From Druceiella hillmani (taxonomy: Eukaryota > Arthropoda > Insecta > Lepidoptera > Hepialidae): a DNA stretch of 64,000 nt. Where the stretch lies: the NCBI GenBank assembly GCA_039881145.1, contig JAYKKI010000013.1:38831501-38895500 (forward strand), in the 5' to 3' direction. The notes beneath the pieces are model-generated. The model worked only from the letters and a program-made list of their open reading frames with translations, was not told the origin of the DNA and ran no database searches. Positions 1 to 12,060 of this stretch are shown here, piece after piece (the first letter of the stretch is position 1; each line of letters begins with the position of its first letter). A program made the translations under genes and the position numbers.

Positions 1-719
1 TATTCAGTGTGATATGTTATCTAATTTATATCTCGTAATTTATTGCGCACCGTTGCCGCAAACATGTCTATGTAAAATGCATTTCGCTATAGTTCAAATC
101 TATGAATATTTTCATCTATACTTAAACTCGGCGGTCACTTTCAACATTTATCTAAAAGCGCATTTATCCGATGCGCGTATCATAGCAAACAGGGGAAATA
201 GACAACCAATATGCAATGCCTTGCATCTGTGCGAACCTTAAACCAAAATAACCGCCATGAACTAACACATTAATTTTTATTTCTCGATAAGATTTATGAT
301 TTCCGTTTAATTAAATTCACTCAGTGCAAAGTAAAAGAGAATCAATGAACATCAGTGGTCGTAAATTATATAGCATACCTTTGCTTATATAGAAGCATTC
401 AGTACTACTGATCGCGCAAAGCGGCTATAATAAAATGATTCATATTTATTTTTAAATTATTATCAAATGCGGTTTTTCAGCGGTTCGCAGCAATATTTTT
501 TTTTCATTTATTTTAGAATTTAACATATTTAAACATTTGGCTTCTTGCTACTGTTATATTGGAACTTGTTGCTGCAAGTACAAATAGCAACTTAGAAAAA
601 TCTTTGGGCCTGTGAAATAGACGGATGATACATATCATAAACGAATTAACTACCAACTGAAAGTACTGAAGGAGCGAGAAAAAATTATCAGGTTCTGTAA
701 ATCACAGCATCTAATATGT
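1..719. other. No recognisable feature
   Basis: AT-rich sequence without a conserved coding frame. An open stretch of 75 codons near the left edge has biased, low-complexity content and no family resemblance I can name. Confidence 0.4.
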
Positions 720-960
720 ATGAACCAACTGGAAAGAATGTTAGTTAACAAGGTTGTAAGTGCAAGAAAAGAGACCAAGGGGCAAGTCCAGAAAACAATG
801 GATTTATTGTGTGAAGAAAGATTTTAGGACTATAGAAATGCTTACAAACTTGATAAGAGAGGCGAATTATCGAGTCAGGTGTGTTGTAATGGTGGAAAAA
901 ACCGAAACCCATAAAGGGTAGTAGCTCCGCTGGAAGAATAGACAAGTATAATTTCGTCCA
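720..960 (+). pseudogene. Decayed 3' end of a LINE reverse-transcriptase ORF (RTE-like)
   Basis: Read on the + strand in shifting frames, this stretch resembles the extreme C-terminus of RTE-like LINE polyproteins. A basic segment is followed by a short acidic helix and then by a run like VVMVEKTETHKG, the place where these ORFs usually have a W-x-x-x-V-x-x-A-K-T segment before the stop. The frame is broken several times. No catalytic domain is present, so this would be a 5'-truncated insertion, which is the usual fate of LINE copies. The long minus-strand open frame over the same bases is a shadow. The assignment is by eye and the clade is inferred. Confidence 0.35.
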
Positions 961-969
961 ATCAATCAA

Positions 970-2770
970 ACACCATCAGTTTAGAACTTGATCTTGGGGA
1001 TGATTGCAATAGACTATAAATGTGACGACAATTAGTAATAAACTATATGATAAACATTTAGCTAATGGTAACTAAATTAAAAATAGATACAAAAAAGCTA
1101 TGGAGACAGGAGATGAAGAAATAGGATAGCGATAGGCAACGAAGATTGCAATATATTTTTCAACGACTTTTGAAAAGATAACTCCATGGCTATTTTTAAT
1201 TTTAGAATCAAGTATGTTCTAGAGTCAGTAAACGAATACAATAAGAGGGAATTATTGTGTTTGGGATATAAGAGCTCAAAGGGTTTTGAATCTAGAACTG
1301 AGATAAACGGCTGTAAGGATTTTTCCGAGATTCGTTCGAGAGAAAATTTATAATTCATAAAATGCGTCGCTCGCGTATTTTCGTACAAATAAGACGTAAC
1401 TTACATTCATTAATCATTTTCAGGGCAAATTTTGAAATTATATTAATCGACCGTATATATTATATATTTTATTAATTTACTTAATCTTTAATATTTTATT
1501 TAATCGACCGTAGTCGGTATGGGGTTAATACATATTTTCGTAATCAAGAAAGTGTGTTCAAAACATTTAACAAAGGTGGAATTTAGTTTTGATTGGAATG
1601 AATTTCTAAAGAAGCTATAGATAAAATTATAGCGTATTAGCGGAAATATTTTATGTGTACCTGGAAAGTACCATGAACCCCTATAAAATTAACTTATGTC
1701 TTAGTTTGAAGCTTGAGTCAATTGTATTTAATATTTCCTAAATATATCATAAATCATTACAATTCGATCGACTAATAGAGAACATTTTGTGAAAAAAACC
1801 TTTCCAGTTAATAAGAAAATAGGCTTTTCAAGCACGCCTAGTACTAGAGTAGGATTTCGTACATATTTAGTTACTTATAAATATATAAATGTAAATATAT
1901 TTCCGTTAAATTATTTACAGACAAGAATTTTTCACAAAGTAAATATATTGCCTATTTTATCTTTCACATGCTTTCAGACATTGTGTATATTTGAAAAATT
2001 GTAAGGTTTACGATTATCGTTAAAGGTTTCCCAAAAGTTTTAGATAGTTGAATAAAAACTACTTTTTGTACAATTTATAAATTGATAGTTCCGGAAATAA
2101 GACCATTATTGTAATCAATTTCAAATGATATTGAACACCATATATGGAAATAAAATAATTAATTCCATCACATAATTGTGTGAAACTTTAAAAAACAAGG
2201 AGCCAAATAAATAAATGCAGAGACAGATCTATAAAAAAATTCTAAAAAAGTTGATTTGGTTTATAATTGATCTCTTGTACTATCTTGACACAAAGTTTTC
2301 CTAGAATATGTGACATAGAAACTCATCGCGTTGAAGAATTTTATGTTATGCGTTTGTCTGCGTTAGCCTTTGTTCATCCTACTTTTTTTAATTTTGTGAT
2401 GGAGTTTTTCTCCATCCATAACATTTTCAACTCAAAAGTACCTTTTATCGAATAACACCAGAAACTACAAAGTAGCTCTCATCTGGACAATGTGTTTTAT
2501 ATCTTAGTATGAACTTTAAGCTACAACGCTGTAATAGTGTCGACAAGGTCTATCGCTTGCGTAGAAATAACTGATTGTTTTCCTCAAATTCATTAAAATG
2601 GTATTAAAAAGTGTCTTATATTTTAATCAATCTGGATAATTTTGTATTAATAAAGTGCTTATTATTTGATGTCTTAATAAATAGACGAAAACATAAAATA
2701 AAATTGACAAAACGCCCCTTAGTAAATATAGTGAAAGAGTAAAAGTTAGTCCATATTTTAATTTGAAAAT
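970..2770. other. Intergenic or intronic AT-rich DNA, nothing identified
   Basis: No frame longer than about 96 codons, no repeat unit repeated inside the window that I could see, and no RNA gene. A short repeated motif built on TTTAATCGACCGTA occurs at about 1445 and 1500, spaced about 55 bases apart. Confidence 0.35.
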
Positions 2771-2779
2771 TGTTGTTAA

Positions 2780-3003
2780 GCAAAGGCTAATTTCATTTCA
2801 ATAAAAAAAAGTTTTGCCAAGCAAGCTCGGTCGTCGAGGTCGGGAACATATCGTCGGGAATACTGGAGGATGACCAGTGAAAAATTAAGCCAGTTTCTTT
2901 CTACTTTGGACGATTTAAGCGGTATTCCCCAAATTTCCCATCCTTTTTCTATGATTACTCTGCTGCTACAGACGAAGCGTAATGATATCATGACACACTT
3001 TTG
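2780..3003 (+). other. Open-frame island of unknown origin
   Basis: This stretch has a more balanced base composition than its surroundings. A + strand frame is open for about 74 codons and ends in TGA near 3003. It has no start codon near its 5' end; a TTGTTGTTAAG string just before it could be a splice acceptor. The translated segment includes TYRREYWRMTSEKL and looks non-repetitive. I recognise no family. The opposite strand is also open for 71 codons, so open frame alone does not decide the strand. It could be an exon, a pseudogene piece or a transposon fragment. Confidence 0.2.
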
Positions 3004-3157
3004 AATTCTTACGCATGGTCTCAGAAATAGTGTGGAACAAACTAATAAACTTTTCTGCAGTATATATAAGTAGACATTAAATGTGACGTCAAGTAATTCT
3101 TCGTAATTCTACGTTCACATTGCGGAAGTCCTTTGTTGGGGTGTGGTAAATTAGTTA

Positions 3158-3272
<115 letters not shown>

Positions 3273-4076
3273 TTCACTGTTGGCCAAGTGCAAACGTCAT
3301 ACTTATAGCTACAGATGCGCTGTTAGTATTAGAATGTGGGTGATGCGAAGTCAAAAGATCTTCCCCTACAAAAAAACGCTCAACGCGCAAAACTTTTCAC
3401 TTCCAAAACTAAACAAGAGTAAAGTACGAAAATGAAGAAAAGAGTATTTTTATTAGTGGATTTCGGCGTATTTTCCGCCATCATAATTTTTCTAATTTTT
3501 TTATTAAATTTAAAATACTAATTTTTGTAAATTTACATAAATATTCCATAATAAAGATTTCTTGATAGACGATAAAGAGTCCGATTTCCACTAGCAAATT
3601 TTTGTAATTTAAATAAGCATTTAAACAAGAAATTTACTTAAACATAAAACTAGAAGTTCAGATAAATATTAAAACAAGAATTTAATTTAAACATTAACAC
3701 AAGAAGTCCATTTAAACTTATAACCAAAACTATTTTCAGAGTTTTTATCCATATTTTCTCGTTTTACCGATAGCCTGCAGAATGAATACAGATATTTACA
3801 AAAAAATAATTTAAAATAAATAAAATAACGTAATTTTAAATCAGTGACGTTTCATTTAAAAAACCACAAAGGGTTGTAAAATTTATGAGTGATTTGGTTT
3901 TGCGGGTACAGATGGGAGTTGGTCTGGATTAGGAATACGTAAAATACGACTATGTAAAATCTAATTTCTTTAATTTTGTCCATCTATTATATCCATCCAT
4001 AAAATTGAAATCAAAGTTAAATCCATGTACCTATGGACTATTTTTTTGGTCATTGTAAATAGTAAGCTAATCTTAA

Positions 4077-4123
4077 ATATATATATAATTATATGTATAT
4101 ATATATATTTATATATATATATA

Positions 4124-4173
<50 letters not shown>
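4077..4173. repeat. (TA)n microsatellite, imperfect
   Basis: TA dinucleotide array of about 95 bp, broken by ATAATT and ATGTAT interruptions in its left half and pure in its right half. Confidence 0.95.
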
Positions 4174-4174
<1 letters not shown>

Positions 4175-4799
4175 CTATTTGAAATAATAGTTACGTATTC
4201 TTCACAAACGTAAAATTATCGTAAATTCCTCAAATATGTAAAAAATGCGAAGAAAATTTCTATTGATAGTAGCCATTACTGTAATATCTATGATCTCCAA
4301 CTTTGTTCTTTTAATGATTTTTGCAGGAATAGCCTTGAACAAGAGAGAGGGAACGATGCACAATCTGACATATTCCCTTGCATATATCTAAGGTAACGCA
4401 AATTCAAATATAAAGGATATATTTGAGTTCATTTCGATTAACCCTTAAAATTAATATACTACACAATATATGAAATTTTTAAAAAATGGGTGTACTTATA
4501 TATACTAGAAGTGATAACTTTGTCAACTAATACAAAATTTAATTAAAAAAACAAGTGAAATTAATTAAATTAATAATACAATACTATATAATAATTAAAT
4601 ATATCTTTTATAGATAAAATATACGTCTTTTCTATTATATTAAATATATAGTTTTAAGATAAAATATAAATAGCGACTACGACAATTTTTCCGTTAAATT
4701 TTGACTAGATACGTATGACTTAAAACACATAACTAGTGATGTAAAAATTTTTGACAAATGAATGATAAAAAGTGTTATTTATTTAAATTCAATAAGGAA

Positions 4800-4920
4800 A
4801 TATTGGTTCCAAAAATAAAATTAGAAGAAAAAAAAACATAAGCATCGAAATTCGAACTCGGATTCATCGCGTTCCTTATATAGCTTAGTGTTTTACCACT
4901 GCGCTGATGAACCACTGCCA
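4800..4920 (-). mobile_element. tRNA-derived SINE head
   Basis: On the minus strand, reading from 4920 downwards, there is a box A-like string GCGCAGTGGT (about 4897-4907) and, about 45 nt later, a box B-like string GAGTTCGAATTTC (about 4846-4858). These are the two internal RNA polymerase III promoter elements at tRNA spacing. The ATAAG reading between them resembles tRNA-derived insect SINE heads more than a real anticodon arm, and no clean acceptor stem pairs. The A/T-rich run that follows at lower coordinates could be the body or tail. A functional tRNA gene is unlikely. Confidence 0.6.
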
Positions 4921-5163
4921 AAATGATAAAAAAATGTATCTACTAACTCGGTTCCTCTTTAGGCCGCACTCGGCCTAGCATCGAGTATATCCTAAGTCAA
5001 ACCATTCCAAAAAGTCGAATTGGCCATATTCTACCTACAGCCGAATATATCCAAAGTGCATCTTGCTTTCGTAAGGCAAAATTACAAACGCTTTCCATTA
5101 AAAAAGTTTAGACAAGATGAGCTACTGGAAGTTTTCGTCGCAAAAATTCCTAAGAGATCAAAG

Positions 5164-5245
5164 GATTCTTAAGAGAGAACTTATTTTGCTCCCAAAAGAT
5201 TTCTTAAAAGATTCTTAAGAGTGAACTCATTTTGCTCCCAATAAA
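5164..5245. repeat. Two-copy tandem duplication, period 47 bp
   Basis: The motif GATTCTTAAGAG followed by GAACT(T/C)ATTTTGCTCCCA occurs at about 5164 and again at about 5211 with only a few substitutions, which marks a local slippage or unequal-exchange duplication. Confidence 0.8.
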
Positions 5246-5249
5246 ATAC

Positions 5250-8200
5250 TATACATTTTTTTTATGTAAGCCAAATCTGCGGGTTAATATCGTTTATTAC
5301 TATGCCAAATTTCTAGTTGCTACTTTGAAGGGCTTATGCAAAATCGACTGTGATATAGAGACAATTGATTTTTTGAAATTTTTAGGTACAGAATACTTTT
5401 AACAAACTTGTTTTTAAATATCAAAAAAAATTCTTTTTCTAACCCGCTCTAAGTAAATGAACTGAAATCGAATATTACACTTTTTTTAAGTAAGTGTTAA
5501 TATGAAACAAGAAGACTAATATAAGAGACATTTTTCCAAACAAATGTTAAGTTATTAGCAAATGTAATGTTATACATAGGTCATAAGGATAAATGAAGGC
5601 AACGTATGAAAATTACTTCTTTTGCATATGTTATTATTCTATGATAGAAGATATTATCTTAAAAGGTTTTAGATTGATTTACATGAAGTGAATTTTATTC
5701 GAATTTGTATTTAATAACAAAAAAGCAGTATTACAAAGAAAAGAAGTTTGTAATTTAATAACTTGAAAATCACAAATTGTAAAATTCATTTTAGAACGTT
5801 TCCATTAGTCTTTTATTTATCTTTTTTCTAGAGACATATTGAAAATGTGCTGAAATTTTAAATTTGTAAATTTATAATATTTACGAATTCACATTGAATT
5901 AATTATAGCCAATTATCTATAGATCCGTCTAAGTAACAGTCGACGAGTAGAAAGTTTAAGCAGCAATCGACGAGTAGAAACTAATTGAATGCACATTTTA
6001 ACATTCTGACTATAGGTAAGACGAACCATCTGGTGAAAACTAAAATTAAATTCATTAAATGTCATTATGTGAAAATATATGGTGTCTTCTATCCTATGAA
6101 AATTCAAAAATGTCTCTTAATTTAACTTTTGAAATTGACGTTACGAAATCTTTTTAATTTTGTTGTATAAATTTAAACTTGTTCATTTGCGTTTACTTGA
6201 AGGAAATATATATTGTCAGCATTTTTTATTGAAGAATTCTCCATTTACGTTTAATGGTATTGATATTATATATACAGTGTTACTTCTTTTATACATTCCA
6301 AGACAATAGTACTTAAGGATTAAATTCCAGTCGCACGTAGGAACTGACACTCATAATTTTTTTATTAAGCTAGGCATGTCAAACCTCCATACCAAAACCA
6401 AAAACTTGGCTGGCACCAACCTCAAACGAAATTTGTTTACCTACCCATTTAGGTTAGTATCTAGTTTTGACTTGGATTTTGCGCATAATGTAATACTTAA
6501 GAAGAATAACTTCTTTTTAGTTAAATATGTTTTTATTATTATATTATTGTAATTGGTTTTGGCACTTATCTACTATTTGAAGACGATTAACTTTTTTCTT
6601 CTTAAATTCGTTTTTATTAATATATTAAGAATTGTTAGTAAAAAATGAAAGTAAATATAAAAATTTATTGAAGTAGCAAATAACAAACAATTTAAATCCG
6701 TCAAGCGCGAGTGGAACTGTCACTAGTCTTCCGTGGACATTTAAATTCTTATAAATATTTAAGAAAAACGATTATTCCATACAATAATTCTATTACAATG
6801 TTTGCAAACGTTAATTTATCACAATTTAGGTTTATATTATAACTTTCACGGGCATAAAAACACGGTGCACGGATCAAAAATAAATGTTCTAGATTAAAAG
6901 CTATGTTTTTCCTACAACCTTTGCGTAAGCTCCTGAAAACCCTATTATGTTATAACTTAAGGTTTAGTAGGTCAGATATAGGGAAAAGAGGAGGAGAGAA
7001 ATATATATTTTTTTGCATATATTTTAGTATACCTCTGAAAAAAATATTTTTGATAGCCTTATTATTAATCCTTTCAAACGAAAATCCACAATATAATAAG
7101 TGGAATTAAAGAAATAATTTTGGATACTTGATTCGCTTCCCTAAAAATTTCCATCTAAAGTGTGGTTCAATATGCTTTCTTACTTTGCAAAATTTTAAGC
7201 TATAGCCCCAAGTGGTTTCTAAGAAAAACAGCTGTAACTAATCAGACAGACACATGAATGGCATTATAAGGATTCCATTTTTCCTTTTAAGGCAAGGAGC
7301 TCCTAATATCAATACTGAATTTTATGACCGCCTGACTTAAAAGTAAAAATAGAAATTGTTTTCATGTGTAGCATTTTAATTTAAAAATATATTAGCCAAA
7401 ATAATTCAAAATTAACTGTTAACTGACATAAGCATTCGGCTTGTATTGGCAAAATAAATGATCTCTCTTTTCGAGCATTGCGTGGCTTATATGATGAGCC
7501 TTGATGATTGTCTTGCACGTGTATGTTACATCTTTGTATCATAAATACAATAGTATCTAATCTGGACATATGCAAATCGGCACAATTTTCTATCTGTTTC
7601 ACCTTGCTATTTCAAACAAATATCATTTGGAAGCCATCTTCAAAAATAACCCAATTTTGATGAAAAGATACAATATTACTGTTTTTTTCCGGTAGATTTA
7701 AATAAAATTTTTAATTGGCTGGTTTTTTTTTCCTCTATACAATAGTACCATTTATATGTTTATAAGGCTTGGGATCAATTGTATATGGACTTCTACTGGT
7801 CTGCTTTGGGATAAAATATGTGACAAGAAATACGGTAAAAGACAGACAGAGACAAGACTTCTGAAATCTAAGATTGTCATTGTTGAACAAATAATATAAA
7901 CAATTAAACACGTGGGCCATTACCAGACAAAGATTCCAGTGATCCGATTGCTGTATGACGAACGTGCTTTTGCTATTTAAACAGAATATATTTTGCAGAT
8001 TAAACAACCTGTAACTCTAAATTACCCTTTAAAGTACGTGTGTTCTCTTATTTACTCTATCTTCATTCATCCTGCCCTTTGCTCTTTATACCTCGGTAAT
8101 CCGAGAAATACATTTTTACTCCACAAAGCGTATGTAATTTAGACAAATTAACCATTACAATAAAGTACAATTATGAGTGACCTCGAAATCTGCACGTTGT

Positions 8201-8390
8201 AGTATTGTTGTATGAACATAAATGTGAGCTGTGTCTAATTTAGGTTTATACCTTTTCTTTGTGAAAAATAAAGCAATTTTATTTTTGTTTTACATTTGGC
8301 GGGTATTTGAGTGTAATAAAATGTTACCTATATTCCATGTGAGCTAATAATTCCGAAATAAAAGTAATAAATAAATATAGTTTAACGTCA
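5250..8390. other. AT-rich DNA, no gene seen
   Basis: Several frames of 60-90 codons exist on both strands (about 5.9, 6.9, 7.4 and 7.8 kb) but none has a recognisable motif, and codon content follows the local AT bias. A short direct repeat, CGACGAGTAGAAA, occurs at 5941 and 5968. No transposon end could be defined. Confidence 0.35.
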
Positions 8391-8394
8391 TTCT

Positions 8395-8480
8395 TTTTAG
8401 GGTTCTGCAGGACCAGACAACCAATATGGAACCTTTTTGTTTCATAATGTCCATCCATCTATCCACCTCTTTCTGCGATA
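8395..8480 (+). repeat. Fragment of GGTTCCGTAC-type insect dispersed repeat
   Basis: The string TTTTTAGGGTTCTGCAGGAC, a following GGAACC, and the CCATCCATCTATCCACC run match the layout of a very common insect repeat in which an AGGGTTCCGTAC head is followed by GGAACCC and a (GTCC/GTCT)n-like stretch. The family name is not known to me and the match is from memory of the layout. Confidence 0.4.
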
Positions 8481-8906
8481 TTTTTGTAACAAAACAACAT
8501 AATGCCTATAAAGATTTTTTTAATGCTTTATATGAATTATGTTGGAATTGGAATTATGTTTGAATTATTAAAGCATTTGCAGAAAGTAATGACGTGTGAT
8601 ACTATACTGCTTCGTGCTATACTGCGTCAAACTTGTATACTAGGTCGAGTATTCTGGTCACAAGTTCGATCGAGACTAATAGTTTTACAGAGAATAAATT
8701 AGAGACTGCCCTAACATTACGTTTAGAATGTATTGTAAATAAGTGTGCCCGTTTCTGCCCATACAACATTCTAATGAATTACTAGTGATTATTGTTCATT
8801 AAAAAATATTGATTACTTTCAATAATACAAATATGGCAATGGCTCGTTATTCTCAATGCTGACCATAAACTTAAACTCGTTTATTTTAGGAAAGATTTAA
8901 AAATAT

Positions 8907-8957
8907 AAAATATTTATTTATGAAAGGGTAATATACACTTTCATAAATAAATATTTT
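8907..8957. repeat. 20-bp perfect inverted repeat (hairpin)
   Basis: AAAATATTTATTTATGAAAG at 8907-8926 is followed after 11 nt by its exact reverse complement at 8938-8957. AT-rich hairpins of this kind may be miniature element remnants or local inversions. No conserved role is evident. Confidence 0.85.
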
Positions 8958-10059
8958 CTCTAGTTTTCAGTTAGTATTTTCACATGTAATTAAAGAGTAC
9001 ATGCAATTTGCACTTTAAATGCACTTTGTTAAACGTTTTCTATATATAATTCTTAAATGAGTTACTATAATTACTCTGAATAATTTGGTTTATATTATTT
9101 TAAAATGTATTGTTAAAAATTTCAGAACTCCGTACATATTTTTTTTCCGAAATCTACATCATGCTATTTCTATATCATTTGTTGTTTTTAATGTTCAGTT
9201 TCCACTTCAAAATAATATTTCCCCGCAACATCGATTGGAAGATAACATAGGTAATTTAGACTTACATCCATGAAATTTGGAAGTAGATGCTTCATATGTT
9301 GTTCTCTATTAACATGAAATAACATTTTTAATATGATTCTCCCCCTTCATGCAAAGTGGCAGCAAACATTTTTTGAAAATACAATTTTTTTTTAATAAAA
9401 TATCTATGTAACATATTTTATCTCTATTTATTAAATATAAGTTAAAAATGGCATAAAATATGTCCTTACCGGTGCAACTTCTTCAACATTTAAAAGAATT
9501 CTTGTTGCTAATAGCATTTTATAAAAAATTAGCTGAGCCCACGACTTCGTTGGCGTGAAATTCACGGATCACAATTTCAAAGATTATTCACTGAGGATAA
9601 TCGTCATAGGAGAAATATTTAGAGTGGATGAAAAATGATGGATAGTTATTGACGCAAAAGATATTTGTTTAAGAAACCAACTTATAAACTGTATTTTCGT
9701 AAAACGATGAGTGTACAACTTAGAAACATCGTTAATAGGTGACGTTAGTTGAATAGTTATTTTCGTAATATTATTAGCCAGATATCAGATCACAAAAGTT
9801 TATATCTAAAAACAGCATTGCTTTAGTAACCACATTTGTAGACCACACAATGAAAAAGTCGATCGATAGGTGGGAATTACACCTTTGTCTTCGGGGTACA
9901 ATTCTACAATGATACGAACTCTTATACCACGGCTGATCAAAACAACTTGTCCAAACTATTATTATCATTGATATGATTATTATCATGACTATTATCCTGT
10001 TACTTTTTAATCTTCTTCTTTATTTTTACAACATTTATGAGCATAATATTTACTAAAAA

Positions 10060-10330
10060 GCTCATAGATGCCATTGTCAAAACCATATACTAATTTACCT
10101 ATAAGCATAATTAATAAATAAATTTAATTAAACAAGCTAATAGGTGGCGTTTGTAGTACCAATACATAACATTCACCAAATCAGGTTTTATTTAAATTAG
10201 TATCCAGATAAAAAGTATATTGTATTATCATAACAAATTTCAACAATATCTGTCTGTCTAGTAGATTTTGGGAAATGGAAGAACATATTAACAGACATAC
10301 AGACAAAAATTATACACAGGTTTCGTTGCT
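10060..10330 (+). repeat. Dispersed repeat shared with 49.84-50.06 kb
   Basis: The order of blocks (GGTGGCGTTTG-like, ATTCACCA, TATCCAG(A/G)TAAA, ACAAATTTC followed by ATCTGTC) is the same here and at about 49840-50060, on the same strand. The two copies are clearly diverged. The following run of phrases with AACAGACATACAGACA is typical of the 3' part of insect transposon copies. No coding part is present. Confidence 0.55.
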
Positions 10331-10849
10331 TCCATATAATTCTATACCTAATACAAATCACTCTTTTTAAAATATTTTTTTATGTTCACAATTCACTCGG
10401 TTACAGTTTTACTATATGTAAAATACAATATATAATATATAATACAATACTATAATACAGTTTTACTATATGTGTAATATGTATTTCGAATCAAAATTAT
10501 TTCGGGTAATGTGCATCAACAATTGTTGCAACAGATAGATGCGTAAACCAATTTGTGTGGATTGTCATAATCCACTGACTGTATTTGATTTCAGAGACAA
10601 TCAATTTTATGCATTAAATGCAGTTTTAAAAATATAAATATTGGATAAAATGATCTCACCGTTCATTCCCTAAAATAATATCTTTCTACTTTTCTTATCC
10701 TCAGTTGATACTGGGTGTCGAATATTCTCATACTTGTTCCAAAAATGTTCAAAATTATTCTACTATATCTGGTTTTTATTTTTATTCACTAATCGTGATA
10801 AAATTAAGTCCTTGATTTTATGAACAAAAATCGAACTACACTTGTTTCT

Positions 10850-10950
10850 AGGGATCCACCCCTCAAAACTAAAAAATATAAAAACCCTTATAGGATCACT
10901 TTTTTGTAGGTCCATCCATCCATTTCTTTGTCCAAGCACTTTTTCTCCGA
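10850..10950 (+). repeat. Fragment of GGTTCCGTAC-type insect dispersed repeat
   Basis: Contains ACCCTTATAGGATCACTTTT followed by TGTAGGTCCATCCATCC, which is the internal signature of the same dispersed family suggested at 8.4, 18.9, 20.2 and 32.2 kb. Only a piece is left. Confidence 0.5.
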
Positions 10951-11447
10951 AATGGCATCAGATATCGAGTTGAGATTAAAATAGTACATTGAGGCCTACG
11001 GTCTTGCTTTGCTATAAAAATTATGTTTAATATTTTTTTAGCTCACGCAATATATGGCCCTTTGAAACATATTTTTTTTGTTGCTTAAACCGTCATTAGA
11101 ACATACAGGTGCTTTCGAGCAACCTATAATCTTAAAAATCTAATAATGGGAGATCTTATTGCGAAGATAAAGGTACAATTAAGAAAATCAGTGATTTCAA
11201 ATTATACGTGAAATTATACATTTTTTTTATATAGGCACCCGAGAAATATAAAGTAGGCAAGTTTTTCTGTATTCGCAGTCGATTTTCTCAGAAATTATAT
11301 GACGTGGAAACTAGAAATTTATTGCAATAATACATCTATCTTAAGCTAATAATCCTCTTAGAAATATTCGTGTAAGATTAAATAAGACGTTGACAATTAA
11401 ATGAAACTACTTGATGCAGTATTATTTCTACTTTCTTTAAGTTCTTT

Positions 11448-11490
11448 ACCACGACCTATGTTTTGTCATATTATAACATCTTCAGGTGGG
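11448..11490 (-). ncRNA. Hammerhead ribozyme, degenerate (left arm)
   Basis: Minus strand: stem I strand CCCAC, catalytic box CUGAAGA, an AU-rich stem II, then AAAAC where GAAAC is needed, a short stem III region and the triplet GUC followed by GUGG. The G12 position of the GAAA box is changed to A, and the stem III pairing is weakened, so cleavage should be lost in this copy. Confidence 0.65.
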
Positions 11491-11520
11491 CTATTAGTCA
11501 ATATAATTTTTTGATAACAG

Positions 11521-11563
11521 CGCACCTGCAGATATTGTAATACTACGAAACCTAGGTCGTGGT
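11521..11563 (+). ncRNA. Hammerhead ribozyme, degenerate (right arm)
   Basis: Plus strand: CAC of stem I, a CUGCAGA box in place of CUGAAGA (A6 changed to C), stem II, GAAA, the short stem III ACC-UA-GGU, the cleavage triplet GUC and the stem I strand GUGG. Only the core A6 is lost, which is expected to abolish activity. Confidence 0.7.
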
Positions 11564-11739
11564 AAAGAAATTAAAGAAAGTAGAAATAATACTACATCAC
11601 GTAGTTTCATTTAATTGTGTCTAATGAACTTCTACAAAATTAACGCCAAATATATTCAATATAAGACGTTGAATAAAGAATTTTATTTTTTTTAAATTTT
11701 TATATGCCATGAAATACCACGAGAAACCATTCAAGTGGT

Positions 11740-12060
11740 ATTATACTATGGTATTATACTACAAGATAGTTTTGGTAATTTTCATTAATGCATTAAATAA
11801 ATACGGTTAGTTCAATAACCTATTAGTTTTACGCCTATAAACATATACTAGTCATGATAAAGTTATTTATAAAGTACTTCATTACAAGACAGTTTTGGTA
11901 ATTTTGCATTAATATTTTAATACACGTATATACACCAACATATATTATAATATATAAGGGTTTTGTTATCATACACATATATTGTAATACAAGGGTTGTG
12001 TTATAATGCACGTATATACACCAATATATCGTATATAACTGATTGTATTATGTGAGCTTC
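11740..12060. repeat. Locally duplicated AT-rich blocks
   Basis: ACAAGA(T/C)AGTTTTGGTAATTTT occurs at about 11761 and 11885, and CACGTATATACACCAA(C/T)ATAT occurs at about 11923 and 12009. The blocks indicate repeated local duplication rather than one clean tandem array. Confidence 0.55.

Larger units (their letters stand above)
11394..11660. mobile_element. 267-bp hammerhead-ribozyme retroelement, inverted dimer
   Basis: The element is bounded by a perfect 12-bp target-site duplication, ATAAGACGTTGA, at 11382-11393 and 11661-11672. Its left part (11394-11490) and its central-right part (11521-11618) are reverse complements, each carrying a hammerhead-ribozyme-like sequence pointing outwards. 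The right end carries an extra unpaired tail (about 11619-11660) that is shared with the copy at 44.4 kb, so the tail belongs to the element. A long target-site duplication is expected of target-primed reverse transcription rather than of a cut-and-paste transposase. Hammerheads are known from Penelope-like elements and metazoan retrozymes, so a non-autonomous relative of these is the best guess. A foldback DNA element is the alternative. Confidence 0.75.

Noticed and set aside
4842..4920. Functional tRNA gene
   Set aside because: Boxes A and B are present, but the acceptor stem and anticodon arm do not fold properly; a tRNA-derived SINE fits better.
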